This document shows positions 10,250 through 20,854 of a stretch of DNA of 64,000 nt, piece by piece. Below the pieces are notes generated by a model that was not told where the DNA came from, did no database searches, and worked only from the letters and a program-made list of their open reading frames with translations. The position numbers and the translations under genes are program-made. The stretch comes from Isoetes taiwanensis (taxonomy: Eukaryota; Streptophyta; Lycopodiopsida; Isoetales; Isoetaceae): assembly GCA_021234155.1 (NCBI GenBank), contig JAJEKV010000094.1, positions 3,268,535 to 3,332,534 of the forward strand, read 5' to 3'. How positions within the stretch are numbered: position 1 is the stretch's first letter; each line of letters opens with the position of its first letter.

Positions 10250-13130
10250 ATCAAAGCGGGCCTTTCAAATTTAAAGGCTGACGACCCGAGTTATTACGTC
10301 GTACATTGCCAATAATGTCTTTGCCATCGTGGATAAGTGATTCCGGAGGAGGGAATTCCCCACTCTGCCGGAGTGCAATTTTTTCGGATTATCACGAACC
10401 GACCTCTGCGCCATTTTTAGAGAGGAGAGGGGTCCGATTCAAAGCGGCGCCAGAGCCATTTGTGTCGATCTGAAGGCGCGGAGTTACTTTTACTTGTTTA
10501 AGGTAAAAATGTTGAATAGACCTCGGTGGACGACCTCGGTTTCTTGTTTTTTAACCTTTGCTTTGTTTTTTAACGTATTCTTGCTGTCCTTGCGGATGGG
10601 GGCGAATCGCAGTAACACGGAAATTAGCTTGAATACCTCCATAAATGAGAACTGGGGGCCCATGAGATGAGGCCGCAAATTCTCTTAAGTTACCCGGGCC
10701 GTTTTTGAGATATAGCGGGTTTGAATCGAATCTTGAGGGTGGAATCCCCTTCCAAAGAGAAGGAAAAGGGCGAAAAGCGTCAGACAACAAGTTGTCGAGC
10801 CCCCGGATAAAAAATCCAGCCTCTGTTGAGGCTCATTGGCGAGAGGATATTCATGGGGCTCAAGGGGATGGCGATGTTGATAGGGAAGATTTCTTGGAGC
10901 ACCCACGGAAGAGCCCCCGGACTACCGGTATGATCGGGCCATTCCATGAGATGGAGGTGCCAAGTAGACGTCTGCGATAAGAGCTCTGTGAAAAGGTTGA
11001 TTTAGAAAATCATAGGTTCGGGGCACACCAGATTTATGAGAATTTCAAGCTCCCGATGCTCCAAGGGGGTCTGATTCTCGGCAACAACGGCAGAGGGTGA
11101 ATCCAAGAAGAGGGACTATGGGAAGATAGTGTGGTCGATCTTGTGATCCCGATTTCAAGTATGCCCATAACTTGACCGAGGAAACTTCAAAGGACTAGGC
11201 GAGCCTTTAGCGGCGGTATTGGCGGATCAACAGGTTGGATTGCTTCTACCCGAAGGGCTTGTGACTTCATCAATTTGCGAGTTCGAGAAAGAAAGCACGG
11301 GGAGCTTGAATCCCGGGAGAAGCAAATAAGGGGAATTCGGACTCAATTGCTCGAACCATGGCAATGGGGTCACCGAAGTCGGAAATTTTGGCATGACCCT
11401 AAATGGGATTAGAAGCGAGGCCCAAGTGGACGCAGAGGCGATTGGAGTTCGAGGTTGTCTTCTGCGGATGATAACCTGAAATCTCCCGGCTTAAAAGGAG
11501 GACACCACATCGTTCGGATGCACCATTGAAGCCGGGCCACTAAGCTAAGGCGGCGAGAATCTGCTATCATGGCTCCCAATCTAGTTATTTCGAAGAATCC
11601 AAGCCCCGATGATGAAGAGGGGCCGGTTGATTCCATATAAAACCAAAGCAGGATAAGATTTCATTACTTGTATTGCATAGATCCCTCCTTTCACATTCTT
11701 TTACGTCCATTGTTGCTCGGTCCTACCGTAGAGGTCCGCAATGGAGAGATGGACCTTTAATTTCACATTGACATATCCAATTGTTGTGGAGAGTCCAGCT
11801 ACTTAAGGTGGGCAGCAAATCGCAATCCGTGGAGTTCTTCATCACCGAGGTAGAGGCCCAAAATTCCAAACAATTCCAAGTGGCCTCGGAGATTTGCAAT
11901 GTCGGGTGGATGCCGAATCGCATTGGAGCTTCTTTCTTTGTGAGTGTAATTTTGCTACTACAGCTTCACTTACATTGCTCAAACAATTGGAATTGCTTTA
12001 ATTTGCACATCCTCTCCTTAGGGTACTTGTCCATTCGATTCCTATTCGGAAGAGATGTCACCATGTAATGGTTCACCCCTTTGCATTCGGATTATTTCTA
12101 AGTGGAAGCAAAGGCGGGTTTAGGCGGGGCATATGACCAATTTGCAAAGTTGATCCCGCCATCACCGTTTAACAAAAGCTCGCTCAATGGAGAATTCAGC
12201 ATGTTCATTACTACTACATTCTGTTAATGCAAGGTAACATCCGCTTGTGAAGTTAAAAGATCCCCTTCATTTTTAATTGTCAAGTGATTAGTTTTATCGA
12301 ACTGCAAAGGGCCATTGGAGCCCGCTTTATATTAGTTGTTGATCAATTGGCATGCCGGAAGTTTTAACAAGCCACCTGTGCATTTTGCACTTTGATTCTT
12401 ATGATCCCCCGCATGCGGATGTTCGAGGCTTCATAACTTTGTGAGTTATTTGGTGTACACATATTTATGGTTTCGGCATAGGTAATTAGGTTCTTATTTT
12501 AGGGATTGAACTCGGATTACATTTCGTGTTCTTGAGTGACCTATTCAAGAGGTGGAAGCACGAGGAATCAGCACTTCACAATGCTCCTTGCATACCGATG
12601 GATGCTCCCCGGCAACATAACAGCCCAAGATTGTAGTGTGTATGTGGTAAATTATGTGAATAGATTTATTCGAGATGTTTGCGGACCAAAGATCGTAAAT
12701 CACAATTCTGAATGACTTAAGAATTGTCACTTTTCGATTGTCATTGCTAAGAATTGTTCTTTTTCGTGTTGTCATTACCCTCGATTGGCTCCAAGGAAGA
12801 GATAGACAATATCCCCAAGTGTTTCATTACATTTTTGCGAAATTGAGGATCTAGCCCAAGGAAAATCCACTTTCTATTTGCCCAAGGCCCGATCGATTCT
12901 CTCGTCCCATTACCCGTCTGGCATTAAATGGCCCCCGAAAATAACAATGGATCTAATCAGATATTTGAATGTAATTTGAGTAAATCATGCACATATGAAT
13001 ACATATGAATATAAGAAATGAACTTTCTATGAAATATTGGTCAATGTGGAATATGAGACAATTCTGTGAAATATTGGTCAATGTGAAATATTGGTCATGT
13101 GTTAATGTTCCTTGATAATTTTGTTGTGAT
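10250..13130. other. Interior of the TIR element, possible captured exons
   Basis: No transposase or known domain is visible. Short plus-strand frames that look protein-like without being recognisable occur at 11240-11340 (charged, Arg/Glu-rich) and at 11790-11938 (…VEFFITEVEAQNSKQFQ…NRIGASF), the latter followed by a GTGAGT donor-like site at 11940. Frames are interrupted by stops. From 12070 to 13130 the DNA is AT-rich and featureless. These may be pieces of host genes picked up by the element. Confidence 0.3.
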
Positions 13131-13142
13131 CTCCGCTATTGG

Positions 13143-13570
13143 GGATCCCTCCTCCCGATCACTACGCGTGGTGGTCAGGATCCCTCCTCCCGGATCACAC
13201 GTCCCCAAAAAAAACATTATTTAATTTCAATGGTATGGATATTACTTTCGATATTAAGGATATTAGTTTGTAGATGCGGGATGATCCCTCCTCCCGATCA
13301 CAACATAATTAATGGGAATCCCTCCTCCGGGATCACACGTCCGCGAAAAAAGCATTATTTAATTTCAATGGTATGGATATTATTTTCGATATTAAGGCAT
13401 ATTCGTTGTAGATGTCGGATGATGCCCTCCTCCGGGATCACAACATAATTAATGGGGATCCCCTCCTCCGGGATCACACGTCCGCGTAAAAAGCATTATT
13501 TAATTTCAATGGTATGGTTACTATTTTTGATATTAAGGCATATTCTTCTGTAGATGCCGTGTGATCCCAA
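13143..13570 (+). repeat. Internal ~139-bp tandem repeat carrying the TIR hairpin motif
   Basis: Three units share CATTATTTAATTTCAATGG (starts 13215, 13353, 13493; spacing 138 and 140 bp). Each unit is bordered by two copies of the GATCCC…GGGATCAC motif found in the TIRs, at about 13143, 13177, 13281, 13315, 13421 and 13455, and a half motif lies near 13559. The motif is thus dispersed in the element's interior as well as at its ends. Confidence 0.8.
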
Positions 13571-13690
13571 GTTAACCTCAATGGTTTCATTTCTTAAGTG
13601 AGTTGCGTTGCCCCTTAAGTTATCGTATGTAGTGAGAACAATTGAAAGTAAACTCATAAATGACTTAACATGTTCTGTTCAACTGCATAC

Positions 13691-14483
13691 CTACAATAAC
13701 CCCTCCATCTCAACTTGCTTCCAGCTCTTCTTGACTTCCTTGTCCTTCCTGTTCCCAAGCTCTATCAAAGGCTTGAGCCTGGCCAAACTATTTCCACACT
13801 TCTCTTCAATTGCCAAGGTGGGGACAGTTGTTATGGCTATCATGTTGGTGCCCCCAACATCATTCATTCTCTCTAGCCTAGTGTCGAGTTGTCTCATAAG
13901 AGAATCAGTAGCAACAAGCATGCCAGGATCTTTTTGAGCCCTTGACACCACTCTAGCAATTACTTCCTGTAAGGATGCACGAGTCTTATCCAAGTTAAAC
14001 CTTCTCTCCATTTGGGAGAGAGACTCCTCTCCCAAGCATACAATGTCGGCCACATCTTCACATTGGTGTGGATGTAGCAGGTCCACAGCAGCATCCGCCC
14101 ATCCCCTTGAATAGTAGGTACCTGATGCTCTTCAGGATACCAATGGAGATTGCCATGATCAAACAACCCATTTGGAGGTGATTCGGGCTGTATTTCAGCC
14201 CTTACCTGTAGAAAAATACTCAAAATATAAATGGGAATGCATGTCTCTTCATTGAAATAACTTAGTAATCGATTACCTCTTCTCTCTTCTCCTCTAGGGT
14301 CGTCCATGCCTCATGCATTCGGCCCTCTACCAAAGCTACTTCTCGACATGCAACAGAGAGAAACCGGAGAAACAACGCATTTCGGGAGCCGGAGGATGGT
14401 CTGGAACCTCCACGTGTCCTCATTCGAGTGGCCGTCCGCGCATGGGCGGGCAAGTTCAAACCTTGACCGTTGGGTGGGTCCAC
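13691..14483 (-). pseudogene. Spliced gene fragment inside the TIR element, unknown family
   Basis: A minus-strand frame opens at 14483 and runs 69 codons to 14277, where GAG|GTAATC looks like a splice donor. A 71-nt intron ends in CTACAG at 14206, and the frame continues in phase from 14205 (VRAEIQPESPPNGLF…). Near 14090 a one-base shift or second intron leads to a better frame that runs to 13691, with charged helical sequence (…ERRFNLDKTRASLQEV, LARLKPLIELG). I do not recognise the protein. The clean in-phase intron suggests a host gene segment carried by the element. It could instead be the element's own accessory gene. Confidence 0.4.
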
Positions 14484-14620
14484 GCTTCAATCTCCAACGC
14501 CCATACGCCATATACCGCCTCCCAATCACAAATGCAATCAACGGCCGATCCCGGAGGTCAATCGCTACGTTGATAACCGCCGCCGCCAACGTGCCGTGCA
14601 CACGGGCCTTTGGCATGGAT

Positions 14621-15119
14621 GTGATCCCCGGGAGGATCACCACTACCGACCGGTCTCGGGAGAGGATATCGACCGTGCCCCTCGTGATCCCTGAGGAGGG
14701 ATCACCAGGCGAGACGGGAGAGGATATCGAATCGCCCCTCGTGGATCCCGGAGGAGGGGATCACCGCGTGATCCCTGAGGAGGGGATCACCACCACCGAC
14801 ATCGGAGAGGATATCGACCGTGCCCTCGTGATCCCTGAGGAGGGGATCACCACCACCGACATCGGAGAGGATATCGACCCGTGCCCTCGTGATCCTCGAG
14901 GAGGGGATCACCCCAGCGTGATCCCGAGGAGGGGATCTCTCAAGACGGGCGGAGATTCGACGGGTTTCTGGACGGCCCGGATCGACCCGGACAGTAATGC
15001 ATGCATGTGTCAAGACGGGAAAACGGGGTCCCGAACGGATCCCGCCGAGAACGCCGATTCCCGAGGATCGGGATCTCTAGCTCCGGATCCCCGGAATCCG
15101 TGGTAGATATATCTTGAGC
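14621..15119 (-). repeat. Right terminal inverted repeat
   Basis: Seven hairpin motif copies lie at about 14621, 14684, 14741, 14768, 14828, 14889 and 14918. Two adjacent units (14768 and 14828) are exact 60-bp tandem copies, each containing GAGGATATCGACC between motifs. The outer 180 bp mirrors 9639-9820, including the segment with ACGGGGTCCCGAACGGATCC. Confidence 0.8.
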
Positions 15120-15329
15120 GCTCGCAGACCGCACCAAACAACCGTCAAGCTTTGTCCATACGCCATTGCGAATGAAACTTCCAAAACTTTCCGAAGTTTC
15201 TTATGAGCTGAGCTTGCTACCGAAGCTGAGCTTTCAACTAGATGCCTAAAAAATAGACACCGTAACCGCAATTTCCACCTAGCAGTAAAATACACTCTGT
15301 TATTCTAGAAGAAAATACGCCTGGATGGT

Positions 15330-15672
15330 CTGCAGTGTGATTCCGAATCTTGACGTTGTTTCTTTGTTCAACATTGGGCGTGTTCATATCGCCCTTGAGA
15401 CCCCGATTTTGGATACTGTGGCAAACCATTGTACTAGATCTTACATCCGCCTATTGTGGAGCCACTCTAATAAGGTTCATGCCATTTTAGAAAATTGTGG
15501 TCCGGGAAATTAGTGCCTCCTTCCCTATAGTATCCCTCGGAGAAGAAGGTGAGGGAGGGGCTCTAAAATCGGGCCGAAACCAATACTATCATGGATTGGA
15601 GAAGTGGTAGCAGTGTCCGCTCAACCAGATGTATATTTTCATCTTTCGGATATAATACAGTATAAACATCTT

Positions 15673-15706
<34 letters not shown>
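15330..15706 (+). mobile_element. LINE-like 3' end with poly(A) tail
   Basis: CCTATTGTGGAGCC near 15450 and the approach to a 28-A tract (TTGCCCTC then A at 15679-15706) match two other places in the window: 30017-30105 (plus) and 53221-53306 (minus). The shared 3' sequence and A-tail fit a plant non-LTR retrotransposon or a SINE using its 3' end. No coding part remains here. Confidence 0.5.
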
Positions 15707-15721
<15 letters not shown>

Positions 15722-16240
15722 TTTTTTTTTGGAGAAAACCAAAACAAAAAGAAAAAACACAAACATGTTAAAAGCCAAAGCAATTTCAGATTTACACTGG
15801 TTCAAAATTACAGTAGATGATATTTAAGATGTTGGAACCATGGGGCCCAAGCACACAAGGCAGAGGAAAAAACAATGGCGAATAAGGATCCAACTTACAA
15901 CGACCAGATCAATGTATATGATCATTTCGATGAACGAATATTTGTAGACCGCAACTTGGGCTAGATTTTGACGGCTTTCATGCCTCTTTTTGGAATTTTT
16001 GCCCATCAAACAGGTAAAAAAGCAATTTGTATGGCAAATGAATTGCAATACTCGGGCAATTACAAGACCCGCACGTCATTTGAAAGGCAAGGAACATAGA
16101 AATGCCCTTTTTTTTGGCATTATATCTACATAAATTATACAACTTATCCTAGTCGCAATCTAAAATACTTTATGAATGACATGTGTGTAGAAGAAACTAA
16201 GTTTAAACAACACGAGCAACTATATAGCATACACACACGC
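15707..16240. other. AT-rich spacer without genes
   Basis: A/T-rich sequence follows the poly(A) tract. No frames, repeats or RNA genes are supported. Confidence 0.4.
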
Positions 16241-16329
16241 CCCTTTGGTCTTCCTTTGGACCAAACCCTCCTTTAGACAAAGGGCCAAAGGCCCACATGG
16301 CCCAAAAAGGCCCAACGCCTTTTGCCATT

Positions 16330-16640
16330 ATGTCTTTGGCATATATCAACTTGCTCTTCTTCTATATTTTCATATGCAATATGGATCCGCCAGATTTCTT
16401 CTTCTAAATTGTCAAAGTCATTGCTTTGTCGTCTTACATTGATTGTGATCAAGTTGGCAAAGCAAGATTTACAACTACCATACTTTTTGGAATATCTTAC
16501 GCCACTATGTTATTTCGCAATTATTGATTGTGATCAAGTTGACAAAGCAAGATATCGTACGCCAATATGTTATTTCGAAGCAATTATTCTTGAAAAGCAA
16601 GATACTTTTTGGAATATCATACGCCAATATGTTATTTGGC
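16330..16640 (+). repeat. Partial upstream copies of the HSPA12-like gene leader
   Basis: The segment 16340-16395 (…CAACTTGCTCTTC…TTTTCATATGCAATATGGATCCGCC) matches 17908-17953, which ends in the start codon of the Hsp70-like gene, but then diverges into non-coding sequence. The neighbouring ACTTTTTGGAATATC…TACGCCAATATGTTATTTCG block occurs at about 16480, 16550 and 16605 and again at 17795 and 17845 in front of the real gene. The gene's promoter and leader have been duplicated and shuffled upstream. Confidence 0.75.
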
Positions 16641-16729
16641 ATCATCGGGCACATGTTTCTAGTCTACATAACAAACAAGATCCATTCCACCTTGAATTCA
16701 ACCTCAATACAGACCTTACTATGCACACC

Positions 16730-16810
16730 CTATTATGCTTTTGGTCTAGTGGTAAAACACTAGTCCTAGAACATATATATCTCGAATTCAAAACCGCCCA
16801 GAGTCGGACT
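16730..16810 (+). other. Possible tRNA-derived SINE head
   Basis: TTGGTCTAGTGGTAAAACAC resembles a tRNA D-arm/A box, and a weak B-box-like CGAATTCAAAAC follows 40 bp later. No cloverleaf or tail could be drawn, so this is only a candidate. Confidence 0.25.
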
Positions 16811-16944
16811 ATGTATAGACTCGTCCCATGGCCTGCTGTAAGGTCTATGATATAGCCCACTGTAAGGTCCTCTATGGACGTTAAAATAATATCTATTTAT
16901 TTGTCTACTATTATTACGCACTACAAATAATTTCGCAGAAGGTG

Positions 16945-17350
16945 ATGGTTTAAAAAAGGAAAAGCATGTAGCCTTGAAAGGATAATTCAAGAAAAATTGC
17001 ATTGAACAAATAATCTTGCAGAGGTTTGAAAAATGAAAGTGTGGTCTTAAAAGGACCCTTCAAGAAAAAATCTAGAAGATAAGTAGGGACAAGTTTTGAG
17101 TTGGGAGTATTGTTGGCCTTTCTTCTGCCCACTATAGGGTTTCCGTTAAAATAATATCTATCTATCTACTATTATTTTATTCTACAAATAATCTTGCATA
17201 AGTTTTGAAAAATGAAAAGCATTTAGCCTTAAAATGACAGTTCAAGGAAAAATCTTAGCTATTATTCCACAAATAATCTTGTAGAAGGTTTGATAAATGA
17301 AAAGCATGTAGTCTTAAAAGGACAGTTCAAGAAAAATTCTTGGAAGATAA
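16945..17350. repeat. Degenerate ~90-bp repeats upstream of the HSPA12-like gene
   Basis: A block with AAAAATGAAAAGCATGTAG, CTTAAAAGGACAGTTCAAG and AAAATCTTGGAAGATAAGTAGG recurs about four times (near 16960, 17030, 17205 and 17295) with changes. It is local tandem duplication in non-coding DNA. Confidence 0.6.
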
Positions 17351-17589
17351 AAGATAAGTAGGGAGAGGTGGGAGCATTAATGCTGGCCTCTCAATTACAT
17401 TTACAGATTCCCAAACTTATACATATCAAAATATAAGCTTAGCTCAAGCACATTCCCCCACGTAATGAGAGGGGGCAGGAAATTTCATGATGACGCCCAG
17501 CATGCTAGACACGTTGCAAAAAACAATAAATAAAGTCAGCAGGACCCACCGGTTAACACACCCCTGCATTACTTAATTATTTAATAATG

Positions 17590-17750
17590 TAATATAGGCT
17601 TGATGAAATTCACCGACATTTCATGTCCCTTTTTGTTACATTGAAAATAGAATAGAATAGAATATAGGCTTGATGAAATTCACCGACATTTCCTTTTCGT
17701 CTTGTTACATTGAAAATAGAATAGAATAAAATAGAATAAAATAGAATAGA
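17590..17750. repeat. Two-copy tandem repeat with GAATA run
   Basis: AATATAGGCTTGATGAAATT…CACCGACATTTC occurs at about 17591 and 17663. Each copy is followed by TTGTTACATTGAAAATAGAA and a short ATAGAATAAA run. It lies about 200 bp upstream of the HSPA12-like start. Confidence 0.75.
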
Positions 17751-17794
17751 TTTTTTTAACGTCCACGAAGACCAATAGGTCATGGGGCTTGAGA

Positions 17795-17940
17795 TACTTT
17801 TTGGAATATCGTACGCCCGCCAATATGTTATTTCGGAGCAATTATTCTTGAGACTTTGTACGTCAATATGTTATTTCGGAGCAATTATTCTTGAGACTTT
17901 GTAAGTATATTAGCTTGCTCTTTACATTTTCAAATGCAAT
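17795..17940 (+). promoter_or_regulatory. Duplicated leader/promoter block of the HSPA12-like gene
   Basis: CAATATGTTATTTCGGAGCA…TTATTCTTGAGACTTTGTA is present twice in tandem (17822 and 17866), then a short leader runs to the ATG at 17941. The same block lies at 16480-16640. No consensus TATA box or heat-shock element was found, so the block is called regulatory by position only. Confidence 0.4.
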
Positions 17941-19707
17941 ATGGATCCGCCGGCAGTGGTAGTGGGGCTTGATTTCGGAACCACTTATTCTGGTTTTGCA
18001 TATGCTCATCGAAGTGATCCTTCCGATGTCCATATTTTGGAAAATTGGCCTTCTTCTGATGCTGTCGCAGGAAAATTATATTGCAAGACCCAAACTAGCT
18101 TGTTCTACGAAAGAGTAGGGGGTTCGCTGGAGCTAAAAGCTTGGGGCTGGCCTGCACTTTTGAAGTTTCTTCAAGCGCAAGGCGCTGGCTATGGCTCTGC
18201 TAATTCTGGTGGGCACGAAGATTTGGCACAGGCAGTCAGCATAGTGGGTGAAAATAGAGCTGTTTTTGCTACCAAATTTAAGCTGCTGCTAGCTCCAGAT
18301 TCTGAGGAACAAGAGTTGCCTGATGGGCTCTCTGCTCGGAGACTTATATCGGACTATCTAAAATGCATGTCCGATTTTATTATGGTTCATCTCAAGGACA
18401 AATATGGCAAACATTTTAAAAAGCAAAATGTGCAGTGGTGTGTAACAGTGCCTGCAATTTGGGATCATGGTGCAAAGCAGCAGATGAAAATCTGCTGTGA
18501 AATTGCTGGAATAGTGCAAGGCAAATATTGCACGGATAATTCTGCAAGTCCTCATGATCTTCGCATAGTCTTAGAGCCTGAAGCTGCATCCATGTACTGC
18601 CAGAGAAAGCTTCATGATATTTCTCTACGAACTGGGGATGAATTCATGGTTGTAGATATTGGAGGTGGAACTATCGATCTAGTTGTGCACCAAAAAGCCA
18701 ACGATAATCTCTACCAAGTACATGAAGCAGCAAGGAACTGTGGCAAAATGGGTGGAGGTACGTTTGTAGATATGAATTTCTTTTGTTATTTGGCAAACAG
18801 AATTGGTTGTTTTCAAGAGTTTGTTAGGCAAGATTCAATGCTCTTTGCCAAAGTGCTTGATTGGTGGCTTCGGAAAAAGTGGTCGTTTGATGGCTCTCCT
18901 TCGTCTGTGGGCTTGGGTTGGGATATTCCGTCTAAGCTTTCTGCTGCGTGGAAAAAATATGACAGATCAAAGGGGATTATTAGGCCGGAAGATGAGTACG
19001 AAGTACTAGACTTGAGCGCTCAAAAGTTGAAGGAGTTATTTGACACTGAGGTGGATAAAACAATACAGCTAATAAAACGACAGCTAGAACTGTGTCCAAC
19101 AGTGAAGTGCTTGTTGATAGTAGGAGGATTTTCTGAAAATTCTTACATGACTAGCCGAATAAGGGAGAAGTTTGGTCGTAAAGTGGAGGATATTATTATT
19201 CCAGTAAATCCTGGAGCTGCTGTTTTGCATGGCGCTGTCAGGTTTGGATTTCAATCAAATCTTGTGCTCTCCAGGAAATCCAAGAAGACCTATGGAATAG
19301 GCACTTCGCATAAATTCAAAGGTTGTCATTCGAAACATGTTACAACAGATCCTGATGGAGTTCAACGCTGTGAAAAGATTTTTAAAAAGTACGTTCAAAA
19401 AAATCAATCTGTATTAATGGATTCTTGTGTTAAGCATAGTTTCTTCCCAATCTATCACGACCAGAAAAAAATAAATCTCTCTTTATTTTCGTCAGATGAT
19501 AAATATCCGATTCACACAACAGACAAAGGCTGTGTAGAGGAATCTAGTTACTATATGGATATCCGAGAGGATTTACACTTGGGCAGAAAAAGGGAAATAG
19601 AAGTGAAGATGTATTTTGGGCGCAGCACAATTGAAGTGACAGCCAGACGACTAAATTTTGGGGACCCAAAGCCAGAAAAACTGTATTTTGTGAAATTTGA
19701 AACCTAA
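17941..19707 (+). CDS. HSPA12-like Hsp70-family ATPase
   Basis: A 588-residue intronless protein of the divergent Hsp70 subfamily typified by animal HSPA12A/B. The actin-fold ATPase motifs are visible in order: phosphate-1 GLDFGTTYSGFA (9-20), a VPAIWD connect-like segment (about 169-174), EPEAA near 215, phosphate-2 DIGGGTIDLV (239-248) and the adenosine motif LLIVGGFSEN (391-400). The C-terminal 130 residues lack a canonical Hsp70 substrate-binding domain, as is usual for HSPA12. Such proteins bind ATP in the cytosol; their client range is poorly known. I chose this start because the phosphate-1 motif follows nine residues later and the leader duplication ends at it. Codons are clean with no frameshift, unlike the repeats around it. 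A processed retrocopy is possible but no poly(A) or target duplication was seen. Confidence 0.85.
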   Translation: MDPPAVVVGLDFGTTYSGFAYAHRSDPSDVHILENWPSSDAVAGKLYCKTQTSLFYERVGGSLELKAWGWPALLKFLQAQGAGYGSANSGGHEDLAQAVSIVGENRAVFATKFKLLLAPDSEEQELPDGLSARRLISDYLKCMSDFIMVHLKDKYGKHFKKQNVQWCVTVPAIWDHGAKQQMKICCEIAGIVQGKYCTDNSASPHDLRIVLEPEAASMYCQRKLHDISLRTGDEFMVVDIGGGTIDLVVHQKANDNLYQVHEAARNCGKMGGGTFVDMNFFCYLANRIGCFQEFVRQDSMLFAKVLDWWLRKKWSFDGSPSSVGLGWDIPSKLSAAWKKYDRSKGIIRPEDEYEVLDLSAQKLKELFDTEVDKTIQLIKRQLELCPTVKCLLIVGGFSENSYMTSRIREKFGRKVEDIIIPVNPGAAVLHGAVRFGFQSNLVLSRKSKKTYGIGTSHKFKGCHSKHVTTDPDGVQRCEKIFKKYVQKNQSVLMDSCVKHSFFPIYHDQKKINLSLFSSDDKYPIHTTDKGCVEESSYYMDIREDLHLGRKREIEVKMYFGRSTIEVTARRLNFGDPKPEKLYFVKFET

Positions 19708-20820
19708 AACTGATAGCTCTATTATGTGCCAAAATTTGAATTTTGAAGGTTTGAATTCGAAATGTTAGCTTTCATCAAAGCATTGGTATCATGAAATTGG
19801 ATGGTCTTGTCCACAAAAAAGAGGAATAATTTAAATGATGATTTTTGATAGACAATTCGCACATGTACCGTTCACCGCTCACCCCTCTTGTAACCTATAT
19901 CGCAGACCGTTAAGATAAAAAATCAATGGATAAGGTTTGTTTGCACTGTAATAGGGCTGAACTACGAGTGGGTCTGGAATAAAAGTGTCATAATTTCTTA
20001 TTCCAATCTTTGTTTAGCATATGGACATGTGCATGTGAAAGCTATTTGAAAGGGCTTTTTGGGGATGTAAAAATTTGCCACATTTGCCTTTTAAATCTCT
20101 TTAAAAAGCTTCAAAAAAGAGGATGGATACCCCTATGCAATAAAAAGAGACCCCTCTCATGAAGGGGGCCATCAGACCCCCTCCCTTTTCGCCTATTCTA
20201 GTTTTTTATAGATATGTCAGAATCAAATGAGACATTGGTCAACTCTGCCCTGTTTGCTTCGACAAACAACCAACTCTATTGTTTCAGCCATCCGTTGTTG
20301 CCCTGTAGTGCATAACAACTCAAGGAGATCAAGTTCTCGAAGACATTTCACCACTTTTTTCTCGCATAGGAAGCCGAGTCATTGAAAATAATAGTTTTCT
20401 CGTGTGAGGGTAAATCACTTTACCAAGACATTTCGACCTTTTTTCTCAGATGCATAGACAAGAAATCACAGACTCCAACAAAAATTAAGAATTCATATTT
20501 ACAATTGGGTTCATTACAATGTATATTAGAGCAAATGAAGAGACCATAGCGGTTGTGCTGTCACAATGATGTCATAGCCGATGTCATGTTCCAAGCCACA
20601 AGAGCAACTTGAACACGATAGAAATGTGTATGAAGAGGTGCTTCATGGGCCATGCGCTGGCCTATCCAACCAATGTCATCACCCTCTTCTCGCCTCCTTC
20701 TTTCAATGAGTAGGTCTTTGCATTGCTCACGAACATGTACTACTAGTCGGGATACGGAATGCAAAAGACAGAATCAAGTCAGTCAGGTGACGCTACAGAC
20801 AAGATAAATGAAATCAAAAC
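19708..20820. other. 3' flank and spacer
   Basis: Contains the 3' UTR of the HSPA12-like gene. AATAAT at 19826 and AATAAA at 19979 are possible poly(A) signals. The rest shows no gene. Confidence 0.4.
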
Positions 20821-20854
20821 CAATTGTGAAGGCCATTTTTAAAAAACACATGTC

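Larger units (their letters stand above)
9639..15119. mobile_element. Large TIR element with hairpin subterminal repeats
   Basis: The sequence from GCTCAAGATATATCTACC at 9639 rightward matches, in reverse complement, the sequence ending at 15119. The inverted match runs about 475-500 bp inward on each side, enclosing about 4.5 kb. Both arms are built from a palindromic motif GTGATCCC…GGGATCAC. No transposase was recognised inside; spliced-looking gene fragments are present. Long TIRs and possible captured fragments resemble a non-autonomous Mutator-like element. The ends are not CACTA. A 9-bp target duplication could not be fixed, although GCTCTGCA on the left and GCTCGCA on the right are similar. 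Exact borders are uncertain by about 15 bp. Confidence 0.7.

Noticed and set aside
9639-15119. CACTA (En/Spm) transposon
   Set aside because: Subterminal repeats fit, but the termini do not read CACTA…TAGTG and no 3-bp duplication is visible.
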